This document shows positions 1 through 7,598 of a stretch of 11,948 nucleotides of DNA, piece after piece (the stretch's first letter is position 1; each line of letters starts with the position of its first letter). The position numbers and the translations under genes are program-made. The notes below the pieces were generated by a model. The model worked only from the letters and a program-made list of their open reading frames with translations. It ran no database searches and was not told the DNA's origin. Source of the DNA: CAVPOO01 sp963707015 (lineage in GTDB: Bacteria; Pseudomonadota; Gammaproteobacteria; Thiohalobacterales; Thiohalobacteraceae); contig CAVPOO010000020.1 in assembly GCA_963707015.1 (NCBI GenBank), forward strand, positions 1 to 11,948, given 5' to 3'.

Positions 1-59
1 AATGAGTTTAATCTGAAAATGTCGCCGCATGAGACGGCAACCAGACTGTAGGGGCGACG

Positions 60-2867
60 ATGAAAATCAGACGACTTTCAGCCTGCACGGCGGTTCCGCT
101 GTTATGGCTTCTCGGGCTGCTCGTGATGGGGCCGCTTTCAGCGGCACCTTCGGGCCAGGGTCTGTTGGGTAATCATCAACTGTCCGCAGATTTATACCCC
201 CAGGTGATCGAGGCGCTGCAACGCGACGCCCCGCAAGCCTATGCGGTGGCGTCCACAGAGCCCGCCAGTCCTGAGGGCACTGGGCGCGCGGCGGTTTATC
301 AGGCGCAGAATGCGGCGCATCGCCTGTCGATCGAATTCAGCGACCGCCAGGTGACGGTCTCTCCACAAGGCAGGCCGGACGGCTCTATCGGCATGCGGCT
401 TGTCGCGTATGGCTACGGGGAAAGGCTCAAGGCTGTCCCGAGCGTGCGGCGCAGCGTCGAGGCGAACCGGGTCGAGTTCCGTCGAGGATCGGACCGCGAT
501 GCCTCGCTGGAGATTATCGAATGGTATGTGAACGGACCACTGGGACTGGAGCAGGGCTTTACCCTGCCGGCGCGACCGGTGCAGGCGTCGGATACGCAGC
601 GCAAGGGCAGCAGCGCGCAGGCGCTGGTGCTGGACCTGGCCTTATCCGGCAGGTTGCAGCCGGTCGTGAAACAAGGTTCGCAGGAGGTCGCGTTTCTGGA
701 TGCGGCGGGCCAGACCGCACTGCGCTATGGCGCCCTGCATGTCTATGATGCGCAGGGCCAGACGCTCCCGGCGCGCTTTGCGCTGGCCGACGACGCACTG
801 CGAATCCATATCGAAGACGCGGCAGCGGTTTATCCGCTCACCGTGGATCCGTTTTTCTTTATCGAGGAAAAACTCGTCTCGAGCGACCCAAGCGGTGAAG
901 TTTACGAGGCCTTCGGCGCCTCCGTCGCATTCAACGATACGGACCCTTTCGACATGGCGGTTGCCGCATTTAATGCCGACGAGGGGAGGGGCGCGGTGTA
1001 TGTCTTTCAGCGCCAGGCGCTTGGCAACTGGGTTGAGCAGGCGCGACTGACTGCCAGCGACGGATTACCGGGAGATATATTTGGCCGGTCGCTTGCCCTC
1101 AGCGGCAATACCCTGGTCGTGGGCGCGCCGTATTGGGACTGTATTCCCGGTGCCGTCGAAGATTGCGGCGCGGCTTACATCTTTGAAAGGAGCTTCGACA
1201 CCTGGACGGAGGTTGCGATCCTGCACGCGCCGGGCGTCGGCTTTGGCGCCGGGTGCACAGACTGTATGTATACCTTTGGCTTCTCTGTTGCCATCAGCGG
1301 CCTCGACCTCGGGACCCTGGGCGAGCGGCATGTGGTGATTGGCGCGCCGGACCAGGACTCTTTGGAGGTGCCGCACCCCCCGGGACGAGCCTTTGTATTC
1401 CGGCCCAACCTGCTGGGCATCTGGGAGCAGCAGGCCGAACTGAGCGCAAGCGATTTTGACAGCAATATCGATACATTCGGGGATATCTTTGGCTACTCGG
1501 TGGGCATCAATCGCGACACGGTCGTGGTGGGCGCGCCCTGGAAAACCACCGCAGGCGGCGCATTTGCCGGAGCGGCCTACGTGTACGTGCTCAATATCCT
1601 CGGAACCGAGTGGTCTGAGCAGGCCATACTCACTGCCGGTGATGCGGAAACCAACGACCGGTTCGGGGATGACGTCGCGATTAACCGGGACGATACCATT
1701 GTCGTCGGCGTGCCACGTAAGGACAGTCTCACCGGCGCGGCTTACCTGTTTCGGCGCGGCGGCGCCCTCGGCACCACCTGGTCGCAGGAAGCCAGGCTCA
1801 CAGCCAGTGACGGAGACGTGGATGATCGTTTTGGCACCTCAGTCGCGATCAGTGGGGAGAATGCCCTGATTGGCGCGCCCGGATGGGACGGACCCGGCAA
1901 CACCCTGGACTTTGTCGGTGCGGCCTACCTGTTTCAGCGCGACATCAATGACATCTGGTCGGAAATCAACACAGTTACCGCGAGTGACGGCGCGACGGGA
2001 GATCGATTTGCAAATGCGGTCGGGATCAGCGGTGTCAATCTGGTCATCGGCTCGCTGTTCAATGGCGACGATGGCGCCGCGTATGTGTATGAGCCCCTCC
2101 GTGACCCGACGCTCGCGGCCGCCAGCCTGCCCACCAGCCGCTCGGTACAGGTCGGCAACAGCGCGACGGCCTTTGCCACCATCATCAACACGGACACGGT
2201 TACTGCCGCTGGCTGCGGCATCGCGCCGCTGAGCAGCGTACCGGCAGGCTTCTCGTATCAGACCACCGATCCGGCCACCAACGCCCTCATCGGCACCGCG
2301 AACACGCCGGTCGATATTGCCGCGGGCGGGGTGCAGACCTTTCTGTTCGCCTTCACGCCGGCAGCGGAGATTGCGCCGACCGACGTCCAGTTGAGTTATG
2401 ACTGCGCTAACACGGAGCCGGCGGCCGTGACCCCGGGGCTGAATACGCTGCTGTTGTCGGCATCGGCGACACCGGTGCCGGATATCGTGGCGCTGGGGGC
2501 CACGCCAACGGGTGACGGGACGCTGCGCCTGCCCGGCGTCGGCGGCTCGGGTGCCTTCGCCGTGGCGTCGGTGAATGTCGGATCGACCGACACGATTACC
2601 GCGACGCCTGGATTCGGGAGCGCCAGCCTGCCGGTGGCCTTGTCGATCTGCGAGACGAATCCGGCCACCGGTGCCTGTCTGGGAGCGGCGGCGGCCAGTG
2701 TGACGACGAGCATTGCGGCCGGGGCGACGCCAACCTTCGCCATATTTGCCACGGCGACGGCTGACGTGCCGTTCAACCCGGCCAGCAGCCGCATCTTCGT
2801 CAGCTTCACGGACGCGGGCGGGATCACCCGGGGATCGACCAGCGTGGCTGTGACAACGGCGCCCTAG
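60..2867 (+). CDS. Secreted FG-GAP repeat protein with seven-bladed integrin-like beta-propeller
   Basis: 935 residues. A Sec signal peptide covers about residues 1-29 (basic MKIRR, then a long Leu-rich core, cleavage near LSAA). Residues 75-265 form a conserved-looking prefix domain (EWYVNGPLGLEQGF near 154-167, ending in YPLTVDP at 258-264) of the kind that precedes FG-GAP arrays. Seven FG-GAP repeats follow, with their FG-type motifs at residues 285, 341, 407, 477, 535, 591 and 650, most with a paired VVGAP/VIGAP strand and a GAAYVF strand. Seven repeats is the number needed to close an integrin-alpha-type propeller. Residues 685-935 look like two Ig-like or DUF11-like beta domains rich in Ala, Thr and Ser. 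No sortase, PEP-CTERM or autotransporter signal is seen at the C-terminus, so it is probably periplasmic or released. The ATG is preceded by AGGGGCG at a usable spacing. First gene of a four-gene block. Adhesion or ligand binding is an inference from the fold. Confidence 0.9.
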   Translation: MKIRRLSACTAVPLLWLLGLLVMGPLSAAPSGQGLLGNHQLSADLYPQVIEALQRDAPQAYAVASTEPASPEGTGRAAVYQAQNAAHRLSIEFSDRQVTVSPQGRPDGSIGMRLVAYGYGERLKAVPSVRRSVEANRVEFRRGSDRDASLEIIEWYVNGPLGLEQGFTLPARPVQASDTQRKGSSAQALVLDLALSGRLQPVVKQGSQEVAFLDAAGQTALRYGALHVYDAQGQTLPARFALADDALRIHIEDAAAVYPLTVDPFFFIEEKLVSSDPSGEVYEAFGASVAFNDTDPFDMAVAAFNADEGRGAVYVFQRQALGNWVEQARLTASDGLPGDIFGRSLALSGNTLVVGAPYWDCIPGAVEDCGAAYIFERSFDTWTEVAILHAPGVGFGAGCTDCMYTFGFSVAISGLDLGTLGERHVVIGAPDQDSLEVPHPPGRAFVFRPNLLGIWEQQAELSASDFDSNIDTFGDIFGYSVGINRDTVVVGAPWKTTAGGAFAGAAYVYVLNILGTEWSEQAILTAGDAETNDRFGDDVAINRDDTIVVGVPRKDSLTGAAYLFRRGGALGTTWSQEARLTASDGDVDDRFGTSVAISGENALIGAPGWDGPGNTLDFVGAAYLFQRDINDIWSEINTVTASDGATGDRFANAVGISGVNLVIGSLFNGDDGAAYVYEPLRDPTLAAASLPTSRSVQVGNSATAFATIINTDTVTAAGCGIAPLSSVPAGFSYQTTDPATNALIGTANTPVDIAAGGVQTFLFAFTPAAEIAPTDVQLSYDCANTEPAAVTPGLNTLLLSASATPVPDIVALGATPTGDGTLRLPGVGGSGAFAVASVNVGSTDTITATPGFGSASLPVALSICETNPATGACLGAAAASVTTSIAAGATPTFAIFATATADVPFNPASSRIFVSFTDAGGITRGSTSVAVTTAP

Positions 2868-2933
2868 TGCTTTTTCAATCGCCTGGAAATAAAAATACCG
2901 GCACTCAGCTCAATTTGTCAGCATCCGTTCGCC

Positions 2934-2940
2934 GGGAGGT
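2934..2940 (+). promoter_or_regulatory. Ribosome binding site that sets the start of the GT-C gene
   Basis: GGGAGGT lies 7 nt before an in-frame TTG at 2948. The reading frame is open back to a GTG at 2867 that overlaps the previous stop codon, but that GTG has no Shine-Dalgarno match and would add 27 residues without recognisable features. An ATG at 2963 is 22 nt from this site, which is too far. The TTG is therefore the best-supported start. Confidence 0.5.
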
Positions 2941-2947
2941 GCGGTCA

Positions 2948-4429
2948 TTGTCTGCTGATGGAATGGATCGCCGGGGATCGTTGCCGCGAGGGTCGGAATA
3001 TCGTGAGCCCCGCCCTTCAAGCCATCATGGCGGCTTGTTTGTCCGATTGACGGAGCTGACGGCTGCGAGGCACTGGCTGGCGGCACTCTGGGCGTTGCTG
3101 ATACTGGTGGCTGGTTTTCTGGTCTGGTCTCCCGGGCTGAACGGCCCCTACCAGTTCGACGACTACGCCACCCCGCTCAACGACCCCGCCAGCCAGTCGC
3201 TGGCCGCCTGGACGCACTACCTGCCGCTGACCCTGCGGCCGCTTACCAAGCTGAGCTATGCTCTCGAGGCCGATGCCGGGTTCTCCAGCCGGCCGGCCGC
3301 GCGCCGCGTACTTTCCATCGGGTTGCTCGCGGTGGCGGCGGTGCTGCTTTACCTGCTGATCGCGCGCCTGCAAGCCGGCGTCGCGCCGCTCGGTGCCGCT
3401 GTTCTCGCCGCGCTCTGGTTTGTGCACCCGGTGCATGCCGACAGCATCCTGATGATCAGTGGCCGGACTGCGGTGCAGTCGGCAGTGTTCCTGCTGGCGG
3501 CGCTGCTCGCGCTCGAGCGTTCGCGGCCAATGGTCGCGGGCACCCTGTTCATGCTGGCCTGCCTGTCGCGCGAGACCGCCCTGGCGGGATTGCTGCCGCT
3601 GGTCGTGCTGGCCGCGAGCCGCCCGGGTGCCACACCCCGGGCCGTGCTCCGGGAGCTGGCGCCGATTCTTGCCGCCAGCGCGATCGTCGTGTGCTGGTTC
3701 GTTACCACGCCGCGCTATCTTGAGCTTGCCGAATTCTCCTTCCTGGGCCGGCCGCTGTGGCACAGCCTGTTTGCCCAGGTGGGCGCGGTGCCGGTAGGCC
3801 TGGCGCTGCTGCTGCAACCGTCGGGGCTGTCGATCGACTACGGCGTCCCACTGCCGGCCGCCGCGAGGGAGCCGCTGTTCCTCACCGGACTGCTCCTGTA
3901 TCTCCTCGCCGCGGCCGGCACTGCCTTGTTCCTGCGGCGCTCGAGGACAGCCGCGCTGGGTCTCGCACTGTGGCTGGCGGCGCTGTTGCCCACCCAGTCG
4001 CTCGTTCCCAAGCTCGATGCACTGTCCAATCGGCCGCTTTGCCTGGCGCTCGCCGGCCTGCTGATCGCCGCGGCGCCGGTTCTCGGCGCCGCTATTGATC
4101 GCATGCGCAGCTCGGCGATACGCCACCAGTCGCCCGCATGGTTAAGCCAGGGCGCGAGCGCCGGCGCGCTGGTACTGGTGGCCATGCTCGCCATCTCCAC
4201 CGCGCGCCGCTGTGAATTGTTCGATTCCCAACTCGCGCTGTGGCAGGATGCTGCCGCGAAGTCAGGTTCCAGTGCGCGGCCTCATCTCCAATACGCAATG
4301 CTTTTGAAAAGGACCGGCCGCGACAGGGAAGCGTGGCAGGAAGTGTGCATTGCCCGCGCCATCGATCCGTTCAGCCCGCGAATCGATGACTTGCAGAAAG
4401 CCTGGAGGGCGGAGAAGGAAAAGCCATGA
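2948..4429 (+). CDS. Polytopic GT-C-type membrane glycosyltransferase with C-terminal TPR, TMTC-like
   Basis: About 493 residues from the TTG (520 if the GTG at 2867 is used). After a hydrophilic N-terminus there are roughly ten hydrophobic segments. The first extracytoplasmic loop carries the acidic FDDY motif just after the first membrane helix, then LRPLTKLSYALE; later come HPVHADSILMISGR and SRETAL. This order resembles GT-C-fold enzymes of the TMTC type (dolichyl-phosphate-mannose-dependent O-mannosyltransferases in eukaryotes) and their bacterial relatives. The last 70 residues (LWQDAAAKSG..LQYAMLLKRTGRDREAWQE) form one or two TPR-like helical hairpins, again as in TMTC proteins but much shorter. 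Family knowledge predicts sugar transfer from a lipid-linked donor on the periplasmic side; donor and acceptor cannot be read from the sequence. Sits 80 nt after the FG-GAP gene and overlaps the next gene by ATGA, so translational coupling is likely. Confidence 0.75.
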   Translation: MSADGMDRRGSLPRGSEYREPRPSSHHGGLFVRLTELTAARHWLAALWALLILVAGFLVWSPGLNGPYQFDDYATPLNDPASQSLAAWTHYLPLTLRPLTKLSYALEADAGFSSRPAARRVLSIGLLAVAAVLLYLLIARLQAGVAPLGAAVLAALWFVHPVHADSILMISGRTAVQSAVFLLAALLALERSRPMVAGTLFMLACLSRETALAGLLPLVVLAASRPGATPRAVLRELAPILAASAIVVCWFVTTPRYLELAEFSFLGRPLWHSLFAQVGAVPVGLALLLQPSGLSIDYGVPLPAAAREPLFLTGLLLYLLAAAGTALFLRRSRTAALGLALWLAALLPTQSLVPKLDALSNRPLCLALAGLLIAAAPVLGAAIDRMRSSAIRHQSPAWLSQGASAGALVLVAMLAISTARRCELFDSQLALWQDAAAKSGSSARPHLQYAMLLKRTGRDREAWQEVCIARAIDPFSPRIDDLQKAWRAEKEKP

Positions 4430-5181
4430 AACGTATGCTCGTCGTCGGGGTACTGCTGATCTCTGGATATATGTCCCCAGTCGCAGCTGGAACCGTCCAG
4501 TGTGTGACGACCCAGGGCTGCCCGAAGGGAGTCAAGCCGCCGGCCTGTTGCCAGCCGCCGCCCTGTGAATTCTTTGAACAGATCAAGATGAAGCAGGCCG
4601 TCAGGCGCCTCTTCAACAGGGATAAGGTCAAGAAGCGATTGATCAGGCAAGCCGGAGGGGACAACCGCGAGGCGGCCCTGCTGCTTGAGAAGTGGGTAAA
4701 GGACAAGGCCAGAAACCTCGGCAGCCAACTGCGCTGCAAATGGGAGGCGCCGTACGGGTATGGCGGGGGATTCGAGACCACGCCGGAGTGTGTGATCGTC
4801 GCCGAGTTGCCGGGCGGAGACGAAGAGGCGACGTCCGAGCGGCAGGCACATGAGAAGATCAACACCTGCGCGGAGTTCATCCGCGCCATCTACGTTCATG
4901 AGCGTCACCACAAGGAAATTTGCGAGCATACGAACAGCACCGTCAGAAAGAACCAGGGACTCACGGTCTATGCCGGCGAGGAAAGCAAGGGCTACCGCCT
5001 GGAGATCGCGAGTCTGAAGGCCAGCCTGCAGCAGTTCTGGAACGCGTGCAGCACGGTGGCGAAAGCGGCCACCTCGCGTCAGGTGGCGGCGGCCGGGATA
5101 TCCATCCTCAAGGACAAGGCGCCGAAAAAGAACGGGAAGAAGACACAGAACAAGCCGGCAGCACCGGCCCAGGCGAGGTAG
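4426..5181 (+). CDS. Secreted cysteine-rich protein with HExxH zincin-like motif
   Basis: 251 residues. A signal peptide spans residues 1-21 (MKRMLVVGVLLISG.., cleavage near PVAA). The mature part has ten cysteines, five of them in the first 27 mature residues (26, 32, 41, 42, 47), then 104, 122, 148, 166 and 208, which suggests disulphides in the periplasm. Residues 158-162 read HERHH, an HExxH match followed by KEIC; downstream acidic residues in AGEESKGYRLEI (183-194) could supply the third zinc ligand, as in gluzincins. The C-terminus is a Lys/Ala/Pro-rich tail (about 228-251). I do not recognise a named family; a secreted zinc-dependent peptidase fits best, but the fold is inferred from one motif. 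The start overlaps the previous stop (ATGA) with a GGAGAAGGAA ribosome site upstream, and the next gene starts 4 bp after the stop. Confidence 0.8.
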   Translation: MKRMLVVGVLLISGYMSPVAAGTVQCVTTQGCPKGVKPPACCQPPPCEFFEQIKMKQAVRRLFNRDKVKKRLIRQAGGDNREAALLLEKWVKDKARNLGSQLRCKWEAPYGYGGGFETTPECVIVAELPGGDEEATSERQAHEKINTCAEFIRAIYVHERHHKEICEHTNSTVRKNQGLTVYAGEESKGYRLEIASLKASLQQFWNACSTVAKAATSRQVAAAGISILKDKAPKKNGKKTQNKPAAPAQAR

Positions 5182-5185
5182 GGCG

Positions 5186-6319
5186 ATGAGAGGCTTGCAA
5201 CGCTTTGCGGTGATACGGCTCTGGCTGGCAGCGGTGCTGCTGGCGGCAGGGTGCTCGAACGGCGACGCCCCGTCCACAGCGGGAACCCCCAGTCCGCCTG
5301 CATCTGAAGCCGCCGGGCCGGAATCGGTTCAGGCCGGAATTCAGACGGAGGGCAGCGGTTTCGATCCCGCGAGGGCGTACGACGCTCAGTGTCCGGCCGG
5401 GGAAGAGGAGCCGTCGCTCGAGTGCGAGTGGTTGCGAGGCCTGGTGGTGGCCGATGTGGTCGAGGCGCTGGAAGCCATCGAGGACTCGCGCGATCAGCGC
5501 GGTGTCGAAGAGGCGCTGGCGGCGCTGGATCTCGACGACGAACCGGAAGTCCTGGTCGCGGCCTGCCGCGTGCTGGGTCGCTTCCCCGATACCCCGGGGA
5601 TCGCGGAGAAGGTCACGCCGCTGCTCCTCGACAGTCCCTATCTCGAGGTCAAGCGCCTCGCCGCGCTGGTTCTCAGCCGCAACCCGGAAAGTGACCTGGC
5701 GGCGATGGCCAGTCAGTGGTCCGGCAACCATGAGGGTTTGTCCAGCGAGGATCCCTATGACGAACTGCCCGGTATCCCTTCGCATTATGCCGCGATGGGA
5801 TTTCCGGACTACCCGGGGGCGGAGTGGTTCACGCCGGCGGACTCAGATCGATCGGTGGGCTGGTGGAGCGCCGACCCGCCGTCGGTGGTCGCTGCCCGGC
5901 TCGGTGAAATGCTGGGGGTCGAGGCTATGGACTATCAGCAGTGGATCGAGCGCTCCCAGCAACAGATGATGAACGCTTACCAGTCGATTGACCAGGCCAA
6001 GGTTGACGAAGTCCAGAAGCTTACCGAGGAATTCATCAAGACCCAGGATGACAAGCTCCTCGAGCGCATCGAGAGCCTGCAGGAGGAAATTTATGCGCCG
6101 GTGCAGCAGCTCGGCGATGCAGCGGAAATGACCGTGGCGCAAGTGGCCACGCCCCCCGGCTCCGCCGAGCCCGACCAGGTCCATTATCTGATCGCACAGG
6201 AGAAGGCGGGGCATGTAGCCCGCTTGATCCTGGTCTACCGCCAGAACGTGCCCGAACGCACCGTCATACAGATGGTCTGGGACTTGCGGGACTATCCGCC
6301 GGCCTGGCCGGCCGATTGA
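5186..6319 (+). CDS. Lipoprotein with HEAT-like repeats, YPGA-type domain and coiled coil
   Basis: 377 residues. A type II signal peptide ends in the lipobox LAAGC with Cys23 as the lipidation site, followed by a Pro/Ser/Ala-rich linker to about residue 60. Residues 86-180 contain helical repeats (VVEALEAIEDSRDQRGVEEA; VLVAACRVLGRFPDTPGIAE; VKRLAALVLSRNPES) resembling HEAT repeats. FPDYPGAEWF (206-215), followed by VGWWSADPPSVVAARLGEML, resembles the YPGA-type domain of other envelope lipoproteins. Residues 248-310 (many Gln, Glu and Lys) are predicted to form a coiled coil, and a beta-rich segment (HVARLILVYRQ) closes the protein. Ser24 and Asn25 after the Cys, without Asp at +2, are compatible with outer-membrane sorting. 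Likely a scaffold for the module encoded upstream; no enzymatic motif is seen. Last gene of the block, 4 bp after the HExxH gene. Confidence 0.8.
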   Translation: MRGLQRFAVIRLWLAAVLLAAGCSNGDAPSTAGTPSPPASEAAGPESVQAGIQTEGSGFDPARAYDAQCPAGEEEPSLECEWLRGLVVADVVEALEAIEDSRDQRGVEEALAALDLDDEPEVLVAACRVLGRFPDTPGIAEKVTPLLLDSPYLEVKRLAALVLSRNPESDLAAMASQWSGNHEGLSSEDPYDELPGIPSHYAAMGFPDYPGAEWFTPADSDRSVGWWSADPPSVVAARLGEMLGVEAMDYQQWIERSQQQMMNAYQSIDQAKVDEVQKLTEEFIKTQDDKLLERIESLQEEIYAPVQQLGDAAEMTVAQVATPPGSAEPDQVHYLIAQEKAGHVARLILVYRQNVPERTVIQMVWDLRDYPPAWPAD

Positions 6320-6428
6320 GCCGCGCCTGACGGCCCGTGAGGGCGAACGCACACGCGGCAAGACTTAGCGAGCGCGCAAGCGGGTGTTCGTGGAGACTCC
6401 CGGCGGCAACCAGCAGTCGGCGCGCTGT

Positions 6429-6599
6429 TCACCTGCCGGTGGGCAGTTCCATCTCCTTGCTGTCAAGCGGGCGCGCCGGCGCGAACACGGGCGCCGGCTG
6501 CAACAGATCGGCGAGAGCATCGAGCGCTATCCGGGTGTAGTCGTCACTGCGGATCGCCAGGAATCCGCGCTTGCCGAGCCGAAGACCAAAGCCGGTCGT
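6429..6599 (-). pseudogene. 3' remnant of an unidentified gene
   Basis: The minus strand is open for 56 codons and ends in TGA at 6429-6431. The peptide looks protein-like (FGLRLGKRGFLAIRSDDYTR, then IALDALADLLQPAPVF and a tail ending MELPTGR) and its codons are G/C-rich at the third position, like real genes here. The frame is closed upstream by a TGA at 6600-6602, and there is no ATG, GTG or TTG with a ribosome site at its beginning. I read it as the C-terminal end of a decayed or truncated gene whose 5' part has been lost; the family is not recognised. Frames on the + strand over the same bases look less protein-like. Confidence 0.35.
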
Positions 6600-6713
6600 T
6601 CAGTTGCTTATATGCACATTGAGTTAAAGGCAAAGAACGACCCTGAACGGTCCTTTAGCCGCGGCGAATTCAACCGGTGAGCGCAACACTTGCGAATTGC
6701 GAAAGAAAGGATC

Positions 6714-6742
6714 TTGGCATTGAGTATACTTGTAAGTATAAG
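6714..6742 (+). promoter_or_regulatory. Sigma-70-type promoter for the downstream lipoprotein gene
   Basis: TTGGCA at 6714-6719 (5 of 6 to consensus), a 17-bp spacer, and TATAAG at 6737-6742 (5 of 6). Transcription would begin near 6749, giving a leader of about 47 nt before the ATG at 6796. It lies in a locally AT-richer stretch. Confidence 0.6.
6725..6740. promoter_or_regulatory. Candidate operator overlapping the -10
   Basis: TATACTT-GT-AAGTATA is a perfect 7-bp inverted repeat around a 2-bp centre. It occupies the promoter spacer and covers the first four bases of the -10, a position where a bound repressor would block RNA polymerase. The ACTTGTA core resembles half-sites of GntR-type operators, but the regulator cannot be named from this window and no regulator gene is present. 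Confidence 0.45.
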
Positions 6743-6795
6743 ATCCAGCCGCCGGTCATCCCTACCGGTTGAGCGCAGGAAGTCGAGGAGCCCCA

Positions 6796-7341
6796 ATGAA
6801 ACCTTGGATCTCAGTTTTCGCGGTAATCAGTTTCTTCATTGCTGCGTGCAGTGACAATAGTTCGGACTCTGCCCGGACTGCGGAATCACCCGAAGTAGCC
6901 GAGGCGCCAGCGCCGGATAGCAGCGCCGCAGCGCCATCCGTCTGGTTGGCTGATCCCTGCAGCCTGATTTCCGACCAGAAGATGAGCAAGCTTCTCCCCC
7001 ATCCGGTCGCGGGCTCGGTGGCTGCCCGCGGGCTCTGCAACTACGGCAGCGTTGACCTGAACCTTGGCCGGGTGAATATCGAAGTGTTCGTACAGGACGT
7101 CAAGGCTACGGGCTGTGACCTTTTCTTCAGCGTGGGTGGATTCAACAGCGCGGAGCCCATCGACGGAATTGGCACTGCTGCTCGCTGGAAAGGCGGATCG
7201 GGGATCAAGCAGCTCGGTGTGTGCCTGGATAATGAGGAAGCCTTTGCGGTCACCGTATACGACCCGGATAAGACAACCGATACCCTCGTCACCGCCCGTA
7301 AAGTGGGCGAGCTTGTGGTTGCTCGCATCACCGATCGATAG
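6796..7341 (+). CDS. Lipoprotein with DPC...CNY pattern, DUF3558-like
   Basis: 181 residues from the ATG at 6796, chosen because GAGGAG ends 5 nt upstream; an in-frame TTG at 6769 lacks such a site and would spoil the signal peptide. The lipobox is FIAAC, with Cys18 as the lipidation site, followed by an Ala/Ser/Pro/Glu-rich linker to about residue 48. The mature domain opens with ADPCSLISDQKMSKLL (52-67), then GLCNYGS (79-85), and has Cys107 and Cys143, so four cysteines could form two disulphides. The order DPC-S-L..., C-N-Y, then GIGTAARW resembles DUF3558-type lipoproteins, whose function is unknown. Monocistronic by spacing: its own promoter and possible operator lie just upstream, and the next gene is about 260 bp away. 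Confidence 0.75.
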   Translation: MKPWISVFAVISFFIAACSDNSSDSARTAESPEVAEAPAPDSSAAAPSVWLADPCSLISDQKMSKLLPHPVAGSVAARGLCNYGSVDLNLGRVNIEVFVQDVKATGCDLFFSVGGFNSAEPIDGIGTAARWKGGSGIKQLGVCLDNEEAFAVTVYDPDKTTDTLVTARKVGELVVARITDR

Positions 7342-7415
7342 CCTCGAAGAATGGTAATCAATAGAGGCTCCTTCGGGAACCTTTCTTGTTTGAGCAAATG
7401 TCTGTTGTTGGCCGA

Positions 7416-7446
7416 ACCCGGTCAATCAGGCAAGTAACGACCGGGT
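7416..7446. other. Intergenic stem-loop
   Basis: ACCCGGTC (7416-7423) and GACCGGGT (7439-7446) form a perfect 8-bp stem around a 15-nt loop, between the lipoprotein gene and the beta-helix gene. No run of T follows on either strand, so it is not a standard intrinsic terminator. Apart from this, 7342-7598 shows only a weak TTGACT at 7498-7503 without a good -10. Confidence 0.25.
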
Positions 7447-7598
7447 GGTTCTATCGGATGGCCCGTACGGCGAAGGTTATGGGGAACTGAGACGCCCTTG
7501 ACTACGGCACCTGCTTCAAACAAGATTCTACATACTCAGTGCGGCTGAATGTCTTTCCCTTCTTCCAACATTCTTTTGCGTGCTCGCGGAGGTCAATA

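Noticed and set aside
3017..4126. Long open frame of 369 codons on the minus strand opposite the GT-C gene
   Set aside because: The product is extremely rich in Arg, Gln and Gly and lacks domains, which is typical of the reverse frame of a GC-rich gene; the + strand encodes clear membrane helices and GT-C motifs.
6330..6345. GCCC-GTGA-GGGC hairpin after the lipoprotein gene as a terminator
   Set aside because: Only four base pairs and no following T run.
6384..6680. 98-codon open frame on the + strand
   Set aside because: No good ribosome site and a basic, structureless product; the minus strand over the same bases gives a more protein-like reading.
7340..7369. AGCCTC...GAGGCT as a terminator of the DUF3558-like gene
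   Set aside because: A six-pair stem with an 18-nt loop and no T run; too weak to call.
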